From: Janthinobacterium lividum
GTDB taxonomy: Bacteria > Pseudomonadota > Gammaproteobacteria > Burkholderiales > Burkholderiaceae_D
Direction: 5' to 3'
DNA length: 64,000 nucleotides
Assembly: GCF_023509035.1 (NCBI RefSeq)
Contig: NZ_CP075583.1
Coordinates: 4,898,001-4,962,000, forward strand
Shown: one piece after another, positions 1 to 8,159 of the stretch
Layout of the letters: each line of letters opens with the position of its first letter
How positions within the stretch are numbered: the first letter of the stretch is position 1
Program-made: the position numbers and the translations under genes
Notes under the pieces: model-generated
What the model was told of the DNA's origin: nothing
The model's database searches: none
The model's input: only the letters and a program-made list of their open reading frames with translations

Positions 1-2
1 TG

Positions 3-3000
3 CCATGGCCGCAGGCGGGCCGCATCGATTATTTCGACGCCGACGCCTGGGCACAGCTGGCCGCCGGTGACGGACAAGCTGGCCTGCCCGGCGGCTGGCA
101 GGCGCCAGAGGCCCAGGCGCTGGCCGCGGCGCGCGCCACCGTGGCGTTGCTGGAAGCGGCCCCGCTCGACGCCCGCCATTGCAGCTACCTGGCCGGCTGT
201 GCCGACACGCCGGTGGCGCTGCGCCTGCGCGACGGCGGCATCGAGACAGCCTGGTCGCCGGACGGCGATGGCCGCACGGCCTGGCAAGGCGCGGTGCCGG
301 ACGGCGTGGCGGCCTGCTACTTGCCGGTGGCGCATGGCGACCTGCTGCTGCAAAAGGAAACCTACCCGGCCATCGCGCAGCTGCTCGACAACGGCCAGGG
401 CGCCAACCTGCCGCGGCACCCGCCGCACGCGCCTGGCGGCGCCCCGCCCCGTTTCCATCCGTGCGCCCCCGACGCCATGCCGCTGTACCCGCAGCCGCAG
501 GAATTGCTCGACGCGGCCATCGGCGCCGCCGGCCCCGCCAGCGCGCCTGACAGCCGCGCGCCGCAGCTGAGCCTATCCGTCATCCACGGCAGCATGGCTT
601 CGGCCGACGCGCCCGTCATGAGCGGCTGCTACGCGTCCGAATCGCTGCGCGGCAGCATGAGCTTCCTGGACCGCCTGCTGGCGGGCAAGCTGCAGGAAAT
701 CCACGCGCTGGGACGCTTTCCGCAACGTCCCGACTCCGCCCTGGTGGTGCTGCAGCCCGATGCGGCGCGCCGGCCCGGCGGCGCCATCGTCATCGGCCTG
801 GGCGCGCTGGGCGAACTGACGCCGGGCGAACTGGCGCGCGCCTTTGCCGGCGGCCTGCTCGAATACGCGTGCGTGTGCCTGCAGGTGCACGCCGCCGGCC
901 ATGTGGCCGCGCCGCCGATGGGCGAGCACGGTTTGCGCGTGGCCAGCCTGCTGTCCGGTTCCGGCTACGGCGGCTTGAGCATCGCCCTGTGCGTGCGGGC
1001 CATGATCGACGGCGCGCGCAGCGCCAACCGGCGCCTGGAAGACGCGGGCATGGCTTGCCGCATCGGCCATATCGCCATCTACGAACAGTCGGAGGCGCGC
1101 GCCATCGCCGCCGCCGTGGCCATCGAACAGATCATGGCCGAGGCGCGCTACCAGGGCAGCTTCACGTTCGAGCGGCGCATCCGCCACAGCCCGGGCGGCT
1201 ACCGGCGCATCCTGCCCAGCCTGAGCGGCGACAATGGCTGGCGCCGCGTGCAGATCGTCGCCGCCGATCTCTCCGGCGCCCTGCGCTTCACCGTGCTGAC
1301 GGACCGCGCCCACAACAGCGTCGACGAGGAGCCGAACCAGCGGCAAGCCGTCGATGGCCTGATCATGGACGCCACCGACAACACCACCGACCAGCCAGGC
1401 CTGTCGCGCGCCCTGTACGAACTGATGCTGCCCAATGGCCTGAAGGCGGCCATCCCCGAAATGCGCGGCCTGATCCTGGCCGTCGACCAGAGCGCCGCCA
1501 TCTATCCATGGGAGCTGATGCGCGACGAGGCGGGCAGCGAGGAAAGCCCGCTGTCGACGCGCATCGGCATGGTGCGCCAGTTGGCCAGCCTGCGCGAGCA
1601 GCCATCCGCCGTCAGCCCGCCCAGCAACAGCGTGCTGGTGATCGGCGACACCGATTCCGGCCTGCCCGAACTGCGCGCCGCGCAAGCCGAGGCGCAGGAC
1701 GTGGCGCGCATGTTCGGCGCGTACGGCTACCAGGTGCGCGAGCTGCTGCGCCCGCAGGCGCAGCGCGTGCTGGTGCACCTGTTCGACGAGCGCTACTTCG
1801 CCATCCACCTGGCCGGCCACGGTGAAGTGGCCGGCCCCGGCATCGCCCATACGGGCCTGGTGCTGGGACCGAAGACGCGGCTGACGGCGGCGCAGGTGGG
1901 CAAGCTCAAACGCGTGCCGCAATTCGTCTTCATCAATTGCTGCCACCTGGGCGACATGCGCCCGGACGCCATCGCGCCGTGGTCGAAACTGGCCGCCAGC
2001 CTGGCCACGGCCTTCGTTGAAATGGGTTCGCAGGCGGTGATCGCGGCCGGCTGGCGCATCGACGACCAGGCGGCCAGCATCTTCGCGCACAGCTTTTATC
2101 ACGCCATGCTGAGCGGCGAGTACTTCGGCGACGCCGTGCGCCTGGCGCGCGAGGCGGCATATCTGCAGTTCCCCGCCTCGAATACCTGGGGCGCCTACCA
2201 GGCGTATGGCGATGACCGCTACCGCTTTCCGAACACCCAGAGCCGGCCCTGGCAAGCGCCCGACTACCATTACCACGGCCACCTGCTGGCCGACCTGGAA
2301 ACCCTGCACGCACGCCTGGCGGGCGCCGATCCTGCGCGCCGCGCGGCCATCGAGGAAAAGCTGGCCAGCATCGAGGAAGCCGTGCGCGCGCGCTTCTTCG
2401 GCTGCGCCGACATCCGCGAAAACATGGCCGCCACGCGGGCCGGCCTCGGTGGCCTGGACAACACCCTGCGCGCCATCGAACACTACAGGGCGGCGCACAG
2501 CGCGGCCGACGGCAAGGTGGGCTTGCGCGCGCTGGCGCACTGGGCGGAACTGGAAATACGCCAGGGCGCGGCCCTGTGCGGCCTCGATGCGGGCGCCGGC
2601 ATCGAGGTGCCTGCCGTGCCGGATAGGGCGCAGGGACGACAGTTGCTGCAGGACGGAAAACAGCATATCGACCTGCTGGTGGCGCTGGCGCCCACGGCGC
2701 AGCGCCTGGCCCTGCTGGGACGCTACTGGGCCTTGCAGGCGCGCCTGGCCTGCGGCGAAAGACATTCCGGCGCGGCGGCCCTGCGCGCCATGACGGACGC
2801 CTGCCTGGCCGCGCTGGAAGAAGCGCGGCGGCGCAGCGGCGTGGCCGACTGCGACCTGATTTTCCAGGTGCTGGCGGGCGCCCTGCTATTGAAAGCCCAT
2901 GGCGACAGCGGCGCCTGGCGCGCGCTCGATCCGCAACTGGGGGACTTGCTGCACGACGCCATCACCTATGCGCGCCAGCGCCACGCGGACGAACACCGCG

Positions 3001-3338
3001 CCATCGACGCCGGCGCCCCCGTGCGCGCCGCCCTGCTGGCGGCCCTGTGGCAGGCACCGGACGGCCAGCCCTTCGACGCGCCCGCGCGCGCCGCTTTCCT
3101 GGCCCTGTACCACGACGCCGTGCGGCGCCACGGCAGCATCGGCGAACCCGAGGCGATCACGGCGCCGCTGCGCTTCCTGCTCGAACTGCTGCCGCCCGAC
3201 AGCGCGGAGACCGGCTTGCGCAGCGCCGTGCAGGCGCTGGCCAGCCAGCTGCAGTCCTCAATTCCCGCTATCAGCCAGGCACTACCCCGTAATGGCGCGC
3301 ATAGCGCTCATCCAGATTCGCCAGCGGCATCATCATGA
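3..3338 (+). CDS. CHAT-domain (caspase-like) protein, 5' end outside the window
   Basis: The reading frame is open from base 3 with no convincing start, so the gene begins before the window; the GTG at 141 has no ribosome site. About 1,110 codons are visible. The middle carries the two CHAT-protease signatures: HLAGHG with the catalytic His codon at 1818-1820, preceded by a hydrophobic strand, and FINCCHLG with adjacent Cys codons at 1938-1943. The remaining 460 or so residues after it are Ala/Leu-rich and helical, possibly TPR-like. CHAT proteases are caspase/separase relatives, and several known ones are effectors in conflict or cell-death systems. Whether this one has a partner cannot be judged because the upstream neighbourhood is missing. 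The last 22 codons overlap the 3' end of convergent olsB. Confidence 0.85.
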   Translation, partial: PWPQAGRIDYFDADAWAQLAAGDGQAGLPGGWQAPEAQALAAARATVALLEAAPLDARHCSYLAGCADTPVALRLRDGGIETAWSPDGDGRTAWQGAVPDGVAACYLPVAHGDLLLQKETYPAIAQLLDNGQGANLPRHPPHAPGGAPPRFHPCAPDAMPLYPQPQELLDAAIGAAGPASAPDSRAPQLSLSVIHGSMASADAPVMSGCYASESLRGSMSFLDRLLAGKLQEIHALGRFPQRPDSALVVLQPDAARRPGGAIVIGLGALGELTPGELARAFAGGLLEYACVCLQVHAAGHVAAPPMGEHGLRVASLLSGSGYGGLSIALCVRAMIDGARSANRRLEDAGMACRIGHIAIYEQSEARAIAAAVAIEQIMAEARYQGSFTFERRIRHSPGGYRRILPSLSGDNGWRRVQIVAADLSGALRFTVLTDRAHNSVDEEPNQRQAVDGLIMDATDNTTDQPGLSRALYELMLPNGLKAAIPEMRGLILAVDQSAAIYPWELMRDEAGSEESPLSTRIGMVRQLASLREQPSAVSPPSNSVLVIGDTDSGLPELRAAQAEAQDVARMFGAYGYQVRELLRPQAQRVLVHLFDERYFAIHLAGHGEVAGPGIAHTGLVLGPKTRLTAAQVGKLKRVPQFVFINCCHLGDMRPDAIAPWSKLAASLATAFVEMGSQAVIAAGWRIDDQAASIFAHSFYHAMLSGEYFGDAVRLAREAAYLQFPASNTWGAYQAYGDDRYRFPNTQSRPWQAPDYHYHGHLLADLETLHARLAGADPARRAAIEEKLASIEEAVRARFFGCADIRENMAATRAGLGGLDNTLRAIEHYRAAHSAADGKVGLRALAHWAELEIRQGAALCGLDAGAGIEVPAVPDRAQGRQLLQDGKQHIDLLVALAPTAQRLALLGRYWALQARLACGERHSGAAALRAMTDACLAALEEARRRSGVADCDLIFQVLAGALLLKAHGDSGAWRALDPQLGDLLHDAITYARQRHADEHRAIDAGAPVRAALLAALWQAPDGQPFDAPARAAFLALYHDAVRRHGSIGEPEAITAPLRFLLELLPPDSAETGLRSAVQALASQLQSSIPAISQALPRNGAHSAHPDSPAASS

Positions 3339-4032
3339 ACATGTCGGCGCTTTCGAAATCAGGATCCCATGCCGGTTCGCCGCAAATCCACGCGCCCGAA
3401 CGCAGGTAGCCCTTGATCAGCGGCGGCACCTGCGGCTTGTGCGCCGCTTCCACCTGGTGGATGGGGAAAGGCAGGTGCGGCGTGACGCGGTACTCGCTTG
3501 GGGCCATGTGCTTTTCGGCCAGCGCCTGGTACACGGCGACGGCGTTATGGCCGCCATCGGCCAGGCTGATGCTGGCGCAGCCGACCAGGTAGTCGCAGCG
3601 CTCGCGGCGCATGTACTCGGCCAGGCCCGACCACAGCAGCATGATCACGCTGCCGCCCCGGTATTTCGGGTGGATGCAGGCGCGGCCCGCTTCGACCATG
3701 CGGCCGCGCAGGTTCTTCAGGCGGCTCAGGTCGAATTCGTTTTCCGAATACAGCCGGCCGATCTTGGCCGCCTTGGCCGCGCTCAGCACGCGGTAGGTGC
3801 CCACCACTTTCAGGGTATCGGCGTCGCGCACGATCAGGTGATCGCAGTGCGCGTCGAATTCATCGCTGTCAAGGCCATCGGCGTTGGCCAGCGACGTCAG
3901 GCCCATGGTTTCGATAAACACCTTGTAACGCAAACGCTGGACTTCGCGCACTTCCGCCGCGGTAGTGGCCTGGCTCAGCACCAGTTGGACTGGCCGGGCC
4001 TTGGCTTCGTTTAATGCGATTATGTTTTGCAT
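3271..4032 (-). CDS. olsB: OlsB-type GNAT N-acyltransferase (ornithine lipid synthesis)
   Basis: This 253-residue protein resembles the OlsB/hemolysin-like GNAT family. OlsB transfers a 3-hydroxyacyl group from acyl carrier protein to ornithine to make lyso-ornithine lipid at the inner membrane. Visible support: the N-terminal RLRYKVFIETMG segment, HLIVRDA, then EAGRACIHPKYRGGSVIMLLW (acyl-donor loop), and a late VGCASISL strand. No olsA partner lies next to it. The promoter region contains four 11-bp-spaced Pho-box-like heptamers (4078-4117), which suggests induction on phosphate starvation, as known for ornithine lipids in other Proteobacteria. The 3' end overlaps the CHAT gene by 68 bases on the opposite strand. 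Confidence 0.82.
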   Translation of the reverse strand: MQNIIALNEAKARPVQLVLSQATTAAEVREVQRLRYKVFIETMGLTSLANADGLDSDEFDAHCDHLIVRDADTLKVVGTYRVLSAAKAAKIGRLYSENEFDLSRLKNLRGRMVEAGRACIHPKYRGGSVIMLLWSGLAEYMRRERCDYLVGCASISLADGGHNAVAVYQALAEKHMAPSEYRVTPHLPFPIHQVEAAHKPQVPPLIKGYLRSGAWICGEPAWDPDFESADMFMMMPLANLDERYARHYGVVPG

Positions 4033-4077
4033 GGTTTCATCCCTGTGATCAAGACGACTCCAGCGTACTTGCCTAAT

Positions 4078-4117
4078 ATGTCAGGAAAATGACAGCCGAA
4101 TGTCATTTCCATGACGC
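4078..4117 (-). promoter_or_regulatory. Pho-box array upstream of olsB
   Basis: Read on the minus strand toward olsB, four heptamers start every 11 bases: GCGTCAT, ATGACAT, CTGTCAT and CTGACAT, each separated by 4 nt. The known PhoB box is a tandem CTGTCAT-like heptamer with 4-nt spacers. A possible -10 (TATTAG) starts 10 nt after the CTGTCAT unit and TACGCT 10 nt after the last unit. The same stretch also contains a perfect 8-bp inverted repeat (4087-4094 and 4101-4108), so another dimeric regulator cannot be excluded. Confidence 0.65.
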
Positions 4118-4142
4118 AAGTCAATGCCATGCGGGGATCGTG

Positions 4143-4148
4143 CATAAT
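4143..4148 (+). promoter_or_regulatory. Possible -10 element of the fdhF promoter
   Basis: CATAAT sits about 25-30 bases before the likely fdhF start at 4174. No good -35 is seen at the expected distance, so an activator or a weak promoter is implied. The Pho-box array for divergent olsB ends about 25 bases upstream. Confidence 0.35.
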
Positions 4149-4173
4149 TACCACACTCGCCCAGCCGAAAGAC

Positions 4174-6501
4174 ATGATGAAAGACCAGGACGCAACGCAC
4201 ATCACGCCCTACACCAAGCCGGCCGCCGGCTGGGATGCCTTGAAACACGTGGCCATCAGCCTGCGCCAGGAACGGGTCGCGCCCGGCAATCTGAAAGCGC
4301 TGCTGGCGCAAAATCAGCCGGACGGTTTCGATTGCCCCGGCTGCGCCTGGCCCGACCGCAATCACGCTTCCACGTTTGCCTTTTGCGAAAACGGCGCCAA
4401 AGCCGTCGCCGCCGAAGCGACCAGCCGCCGCGCCGGCCCGGAACTGTTTGCCAGCCATACCGTCACGCAGTTGCTGGAACAATCGGACTACGCGCTGGAA
4501 CAGCATGGCCGCCTGACCGAACCGATGGTGTACGACGCTGCCAGCGACCGCTATGTGCCGATCGCCTGGGAGGACGCCTGCGCCCTCGTGGGCCTCCACC
4601 TGCGCGCCCTGCCCGACCCGAACCAGGCCGCGTTTTACACGTCGGGACGGGCCAGCAACGAGGCCGCCTTTTTGTACCAGCTGATGGCACGCCTGTACGG
4701 CACCAACAACTTCCCCGACTGCTCGAACATGTGCCACGAGGCGACCAGCCGCGGCTTGCCAGCCACCGTGGGCATCGGCAAGGGCACGGTGACCTTGGCC
4801 GACTTCGAACTGGCCGACACCATCCTCATCTTCGGCCAGAATCCCGCCACCAACCATCCGCGCATGCTGGGCGAGCTGCGCGACTGCGCGCGCCGCGGCG
4901 GCAGCATCGTTTCCATCAATCCCCTGCGCGAACGGGGCCTGCAGCGCTTCATGGACCCGCAAAGCGCGCTGGAAATGGCGACCCTGGGCAGCACGCGCCT
5001 GGCCGGCCTGTTCGTCCAGCCCACCCTGGGCGGCGACCTGGCCCTGATCAAGGCCGTCGCCAAGCGCGTCATCGAACATGACGATGCGGCGCAGGCGGCC
5101 GGCGCCCCGGCCGTCATCGACCATGCTTTCATCGTTGAACACTGCAGCGGCTTCGACGCCTTCCGCGACGACCTGCGCGGGGAAAGCTGGGAGCTGCTGG
5201 TACGGGAGTCGGGCGTGGAGCGCGCGCAGATCGAGGCGCTGACGGACATCTTCGTCAAGGGCCAGCGCATCATCGCCACCTGGGGCATGGGCCTGACGCA
5301 GCACAAGCACAGCGTGGCGGCCATCCGCATGCTGTCGAACCTGATGCTGCTGCGCGGCCAGATCGGCAAGCCGGGCGCGGGCTTGTGTCCCGTGCGCGGC
5401 CACTCGAACGTGCAGGGCGACCGCACGGTGGGTATCGAGGAAAAGCCCACCAACGCCTTCCTCGACCGCCTGGGCCAGGTGTATGGATTCGCGCCGCCGC
5501 GCGCGCACGGCCACGACGTGGTGGCCACCATCGAAGCCATGCAGCGCGGCGACGTCAAGGTATTCATTGCGCTGGGCGGCAATTTCGCCGCCGCCACGCC
5601 GGACACGCCGCTGACCTTTGCCGCGTTGCGCCAGTGCGCGCTGACGGTGCAGGTGGCCACCAAGCTCAATCGCAGCCACCTGGTGATCGGCAAGGAAGCC
5701 TTGCTGCTGCCCACTCTGGGGCGCACGGAGATCGACCTGCAGCACGGCGTGGCGCAGGGCGTGACGGTGGAGGACTCGATGAGCATGGTGCATATCTCGT
5801 ACGGCCGCAATGCGCCCGCTTCGCCGCAGCTGCGCTCGGAAGTGGCCATCGTGGCCGGCATGGCCGAAGCGACGGTCGGCAGCAGCCTGGTGGACTGGCA
5901 CGCGTATGCAGCCGACTATGCGCGCATCCGCGACGACATCGAGAAGGTGTTTGACGACTTTCATGACTACAACGCCAGGGTGGCGCAGCCGGGCGGCTTT
6001 CATCTGACGGTGGCCTCGCGCGAACGCGTGTGGAAGACGGCCAGCGGCAAGGCTTGCTTCCTCGTCGCCCCGCTGGACCTGGACACGCCGTTGCACCGCG
6101 CCCGCGCGCGCCATGGCGAGCGCCTGATGGTCTTGATGAGCACGCGCTCGCACGACCAGTACAACACCACCATCTATGGCATGGATGACCGCTACCGCGG
6201 CGTGTACGGCACGCGCAAGGTGGTCTTCGCCAACAAGGAAGATCTCGCCATGCTGGGTTTTGCCGATGGCGAACTGGTAGATATGATTAGTGCCTGGGAC
6301 GATGGCGTGGCGCGCCGTGCCGATGGTTTCCGGCTGGTGGCCTACGACATCCCGCGCGGCTGCCTGGGCGCGTACTACCCGGAGACGAACGCGCTGGTGC
6401 CGCTGGCCAGCACGGCGGACGGCGCCGGCACGCCGACGTCGAAATCCGTGCCCGTCCTGTTGGAGCGCAGCGGAACTTACAAGGTGATCCCGGGCGTGTA
6501 A
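4174..6501 (+). CDS. FdhF/YdeP family molybdopterin oxidoreductase
   Basis: A protein of about 775 residues of the molybdopterin-dependent FdhF/YdeP family (formate-dehydrogenase-like, cytoplasmic). Visible features: FDCPGCAWPD near residue 55 (the family's short cysteine motif instead of a full N-terminal 4Fe-4S CxxCxxxC array), FYTSGRASNEAAF and NNFPDCSNMCHE near residue 180-195 where the molybdenum ligand region lies, an ILIFGQNPATNHP dinucleotide-binding segment, and a C-terminal molydopterin dinucleotide domain with RSHDQYNTTIYG. I chose the ATG at 4174 (or 4177), because the upstream ATG at 4111 falls in the Pho-box array. It ends 25 bases inside convergent fdhD, its presumed maturation factor. 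The physiological substrate is uncertain; YdeP has been linked to acid resistance. Confidence 0.85.
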   Translation: MMKDQDATHITPYTKPAAGWDALKHVAISLRQERVAPGNLKALLAQNQPDGFDCPGCAWPDRNHASTFAFCENGAKAVAAEATSRRAGPELFASHTVTQLLEQSDYALEQHGRLTEPMVYDAASDRYVPIAWEDACALVGLHLRALPDPNQAAFYTSGRASNEAAFLYQLMARLYGTNNFPDCSNMCHEATSRGLPATVGIGKGTVTLADFELADTILIFGQNPATNHPRMLGELRDCARRGGSIVSINPLRERGLQRFMDPQSALEMATLGSTRLAGLFVQPTLGGDLALIKAVAKRVIEHDDAAQAAGAPAVIDHAFIVEHCSGFDAFRDDLRGESWELLVRESGVERAQIEALTDIFVKGQRIIATWGMGLTQHKHSVAAIRMLSNLMLLRGQIGKPGAGLCPVRGHSNVQGDRTVGIEEKPTNAFLDRLGQVYGFAPPRAHGHDVVATIEAMQRGDVKVFIALGGNFAAATPDTPLTFAALRQCALTVQVATKLNRSHLVIGKEALLLPTLGRTEIDLQHGVAQGVTVEDSMSMVHISYGRNAPASPQLRSEVAIVAGMAEATVGSSLVDWHAYAADYARIRDDIEKVFDDFHDYNARVAQPGGFHLTVASRERVWKTASGKACFLVAPLDLDTPLHRARARHGERLMVLMSTRSHDQYNTTIYGMDDRYRGVYGTRKVVFANKEDLAMLGFADGELVDMISAWDDGVARRADGFRLVAYDIPRGCLGAYYPETNALVPLASTADGAGTPTSKSVPVLLERSGTYKVIPGV

Positions 6502-7304
6502 TCGACGTACGCATCCTGGCGGCAAAAGCCCACCAGCTTCATGCCCGCCTGCGTGGCGATGGAAATGGCCAGCGAACTGGGGGCGGAAATCGTCGCCAGC
6601 AGAGGAATCTGCATGCGCGCCGCCTTGCGCGCCAGCTCGTAGCTGCCGCGGCTGGACAGAAAGACGAAGCCGCGCCGCATGTCGATATCGTGCAGCGCAA
6701 GGTGGCCGATCAATTTATCGAGGCCATTGTGCCGGCCGACATCCTCGAATACGTGCACGATATCGCCGTCGGGCGTGCACCACGCGGCTGCATGAACGCC
6801 GCCCGTTTCCCGCATCAACGCCTGGTGTTCGCGCAAGCCGGCGGAGGCGCGCGCCAGCGCGGCCGGCAGGTCAACGTGGATCAGGGATGGCGGCAGCGCT
6901 GCCGGCCGCAAGTCGAGCATGTCGATGCTGTCGATGCCGCACACGCCGCAACCCGTGCGGCCCGTCAACTGGCGGCGCCGGTCCTTCAGGCGCACGAAGT
7001 CTTCCTGGGCGATGCTCAATGCCACTTCGGCGGAATCCGGACGCAGGAACACTTCGCAATCGAAGATGGCGCCGGCGGAAGCGACCACGCCTTCCGTCAG
7101 CGCGAAGCCATAGGCAAACGCTTCCAGGTCGCGCGGGGTGGCCATCATGACGACGTGGGAAATGCCATTGAAGACCAGCGCGACGGGGATTTCCTCGGCA
7201 ATGTGGTCGATGGCGTCGGTGGACTGGCCCGCCTGGTGGCGGACGATGGCGCGCTCGACGAAGCCGGCGCGTTCGATATCTGTATCTTCTGACATGGCAA
7301 CCAT
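6477..7304 (-). CDS. fdhD: FdhD, formate dehydrogenase accessory sulfurtransferase
   Basis: About 275 residues of the FdhD family, which moves sulfur from a cysteine desulfurase to the molybdenum cofactor of FdhF-type enzymes. The active-site loop GRTGCGVCGIDS is present with both cysteines. Also visible are EIPVALVFNG near the N terminus, ALTEGVV, VFEDVGRHNGLDK (conserved cofactor-binding segment), and SSRGSYELARKAA. Starts at 7304 or 7295 both precede the conserved domain; neither has a strong ribosome site. The gene converges on, and overlaps, the FdhF/YdeP gene by 25 bases, so each transcript is antisense to the other's end. Confidence 0.92.
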   Translation of the reverse strand: MVAMSEDTDIERAGFVERAIVRHQAGQSTDAIDHIAEEIPVALVFNGISHVVMMATPRDLEAFAYGFALTEGVVASAGAIFDCEVFLRPDSAEVALSIAQEDFVRLKDRRRQLTGRTGCGVCGIDSIDMLDLRPAALPPSLIHVDLPAALARASAGLREHQALMRETGGVHAAAWCTPDGDIVHVFEDVGRHNGLDKLIGHLALHDIDMRRGFVFLSSRGSYELARKAARMQIPLLATISAPSSLAISIATQAGMKLVGFCRQDAYVDYTPGITL

Positions 7305-7346
7305 GGGGGAACTATCACAGGCCCCATGGTAAAACCAGAACGGACA

Positions 7347-7365
7347 GGCAGGGGCGGCCCCTGCC
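7347..7365 (-). terminator. GC-rich hairpin after the histone-like gene
   Basis: GGCAGGGG, a 3-nt loop and CCCCTGCC form a perfect 8-bp stem 7 bases beyond the stop codon of the histone-like gene. On the minus strand a TTTT run follows about 10 nt later, so it is only a weak match to an intrinsic terminator. Confidence 0.5.
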
Positions 7366-7372
7366 CGCGCCA

Positions 7373-8066
7373 TCAATCCTTCTTCGGACGGCCCGTTTTC
7401 AGCTGCGGCAAGCCGGCCAGCACGTTTTGCAGGGTGGCCAGGTCGATCTGGCTGATCAGCGCCACGCCTATGCGCAGCAATTCGCTTTTCTTGATCTCGA
7501 AACCGGCCTTCAGGCAGGCTTTTTTCACCTGACCCAGGACTTCGTATTCCGTTTCCGGCATGGTGAAGCTGTCGCGCACCAGTTTCGGCTTGCGGGCCTT
7601 TTCCTTGACGGCGGCGGCCTTGGCGACCGGCGCTTTTTTGGCTGGCGCCGGCTTGGCGGCCGCCTTGGCTACCGGTTTGACGGCGGTTTTCGCTGCCGGC
7701 TTGGCGGCGGCCTTGGCGGCAGGCTTCGCAGCAACCTTGGCCGCAGGCTTGGCAACGGCTTTCACCTCCGCCTTGGCGACCACCTTGGCGGCTGGCTTGG
7801 CAGCGGCCTTGGCGACAGGTTTGGCCACGACGGCCTTGGCCGCAGGCTTGACGGCGCCAGGTTTAGCAACGGCAGGCTTGGCCGCGGCAGGTTTCGCTGC
7901 GACGGGCTTGGCGGCCACTGGCTTGACGGCGGCTTTGGCCACAGGCTTGGCGGCCGGTTTGGCGGCCGGTGCGGCCTTGGCCGCTGCCGCATTGATCGAG
8001 GCGCTGGTGGGGAACATCGATACGGGCGCGCTGTCGGCTTTTTTTCGCTGGGACGATTTTGGTCAT
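7373..8066 (-). CDS. Histone H1-like Ala/Lys/Pro-rich protein (frameshift near start)
   Basis: The C-terminal 75 residues (KPKLVRDSFTMPETEYEVL to GRPKKD) form a small conserved helical domain found in Burkholderiales. It is preceded by about 130 residues of AAKPVAK-type repeats like a histone H1 tail, so a nucleoid or DNA-binding role is likely. The expected start MTKIVPAKK (ATG at 8066, GGAAAAT upstream) is out of frame with the repeats. Removing one A from the seven-base run at 8039-8045 gives MTKIVPAKK-ADSAPVSMFPTSAS and a 230-residue protein. Otherwise translation would have to begin at the internal Met (8017). The A7 run could be a sequencing error or a slippage site. The upstream 70 bases are very AT-rich, a likely strong promoter. 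Confidence 0.75.
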
Positions 8067-8137
8067 GGATTTTCCAATCTAATAAATAATATAAACAATA
8101 TATACTGTTTTTTGAAATCTTGCTTGCTGCACATCAA

Positions 8138-8156
8138 GTCATGCGCACGGCATGAC
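8138..8156 (-). terminator. Hairpin between ppx and the histone-like gene
   Basis: GTCATGC, 5 nt, GCATGAC: a 7-bp inverted repeat 4 bases past the ppx stop. It has no U tract, so it may be a transcript 3' end or attenuator rather than a classical terminator. Confidence 0.35.
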
Positions 8157-8159
8157 CTC

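Noticed and set aside
573..2765. 730-codon open frame antisense to the CHAT gene
   Set aside because: Ala/Gln/Arg-rich with no domain or ribosome site; a product of GC-rich codon bias opposite a real gene that has CHAT motifs.
4087..4108. Perfect 8-bp inverted repeat as a stand-alone operator
   Set aside because: It is contained within the 11-bp-spaced Pho-type array, which explains it better; kept as a caveat there.
4111..4173. ATG 4111 as the start of the FdhF/YdeP gene
   Set aside because: It lies in the Pho-box array, upstream of the likely -10 at 4143; the first residues do not resemble the family N terminus.
4081..6525. 814-codon open frame antisense to the FdhF/YdeP gene
   Set aside because: No recognisable domain; the opposite strand has clear family motifs.
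8030..8050. Programmed -1 frameshift at A-AAA-AAG in the histone-like gene
   Set aside because: The required shift is +1 (one A skipped), not -1, and there are several similar homopolymer lesions elsewhere.
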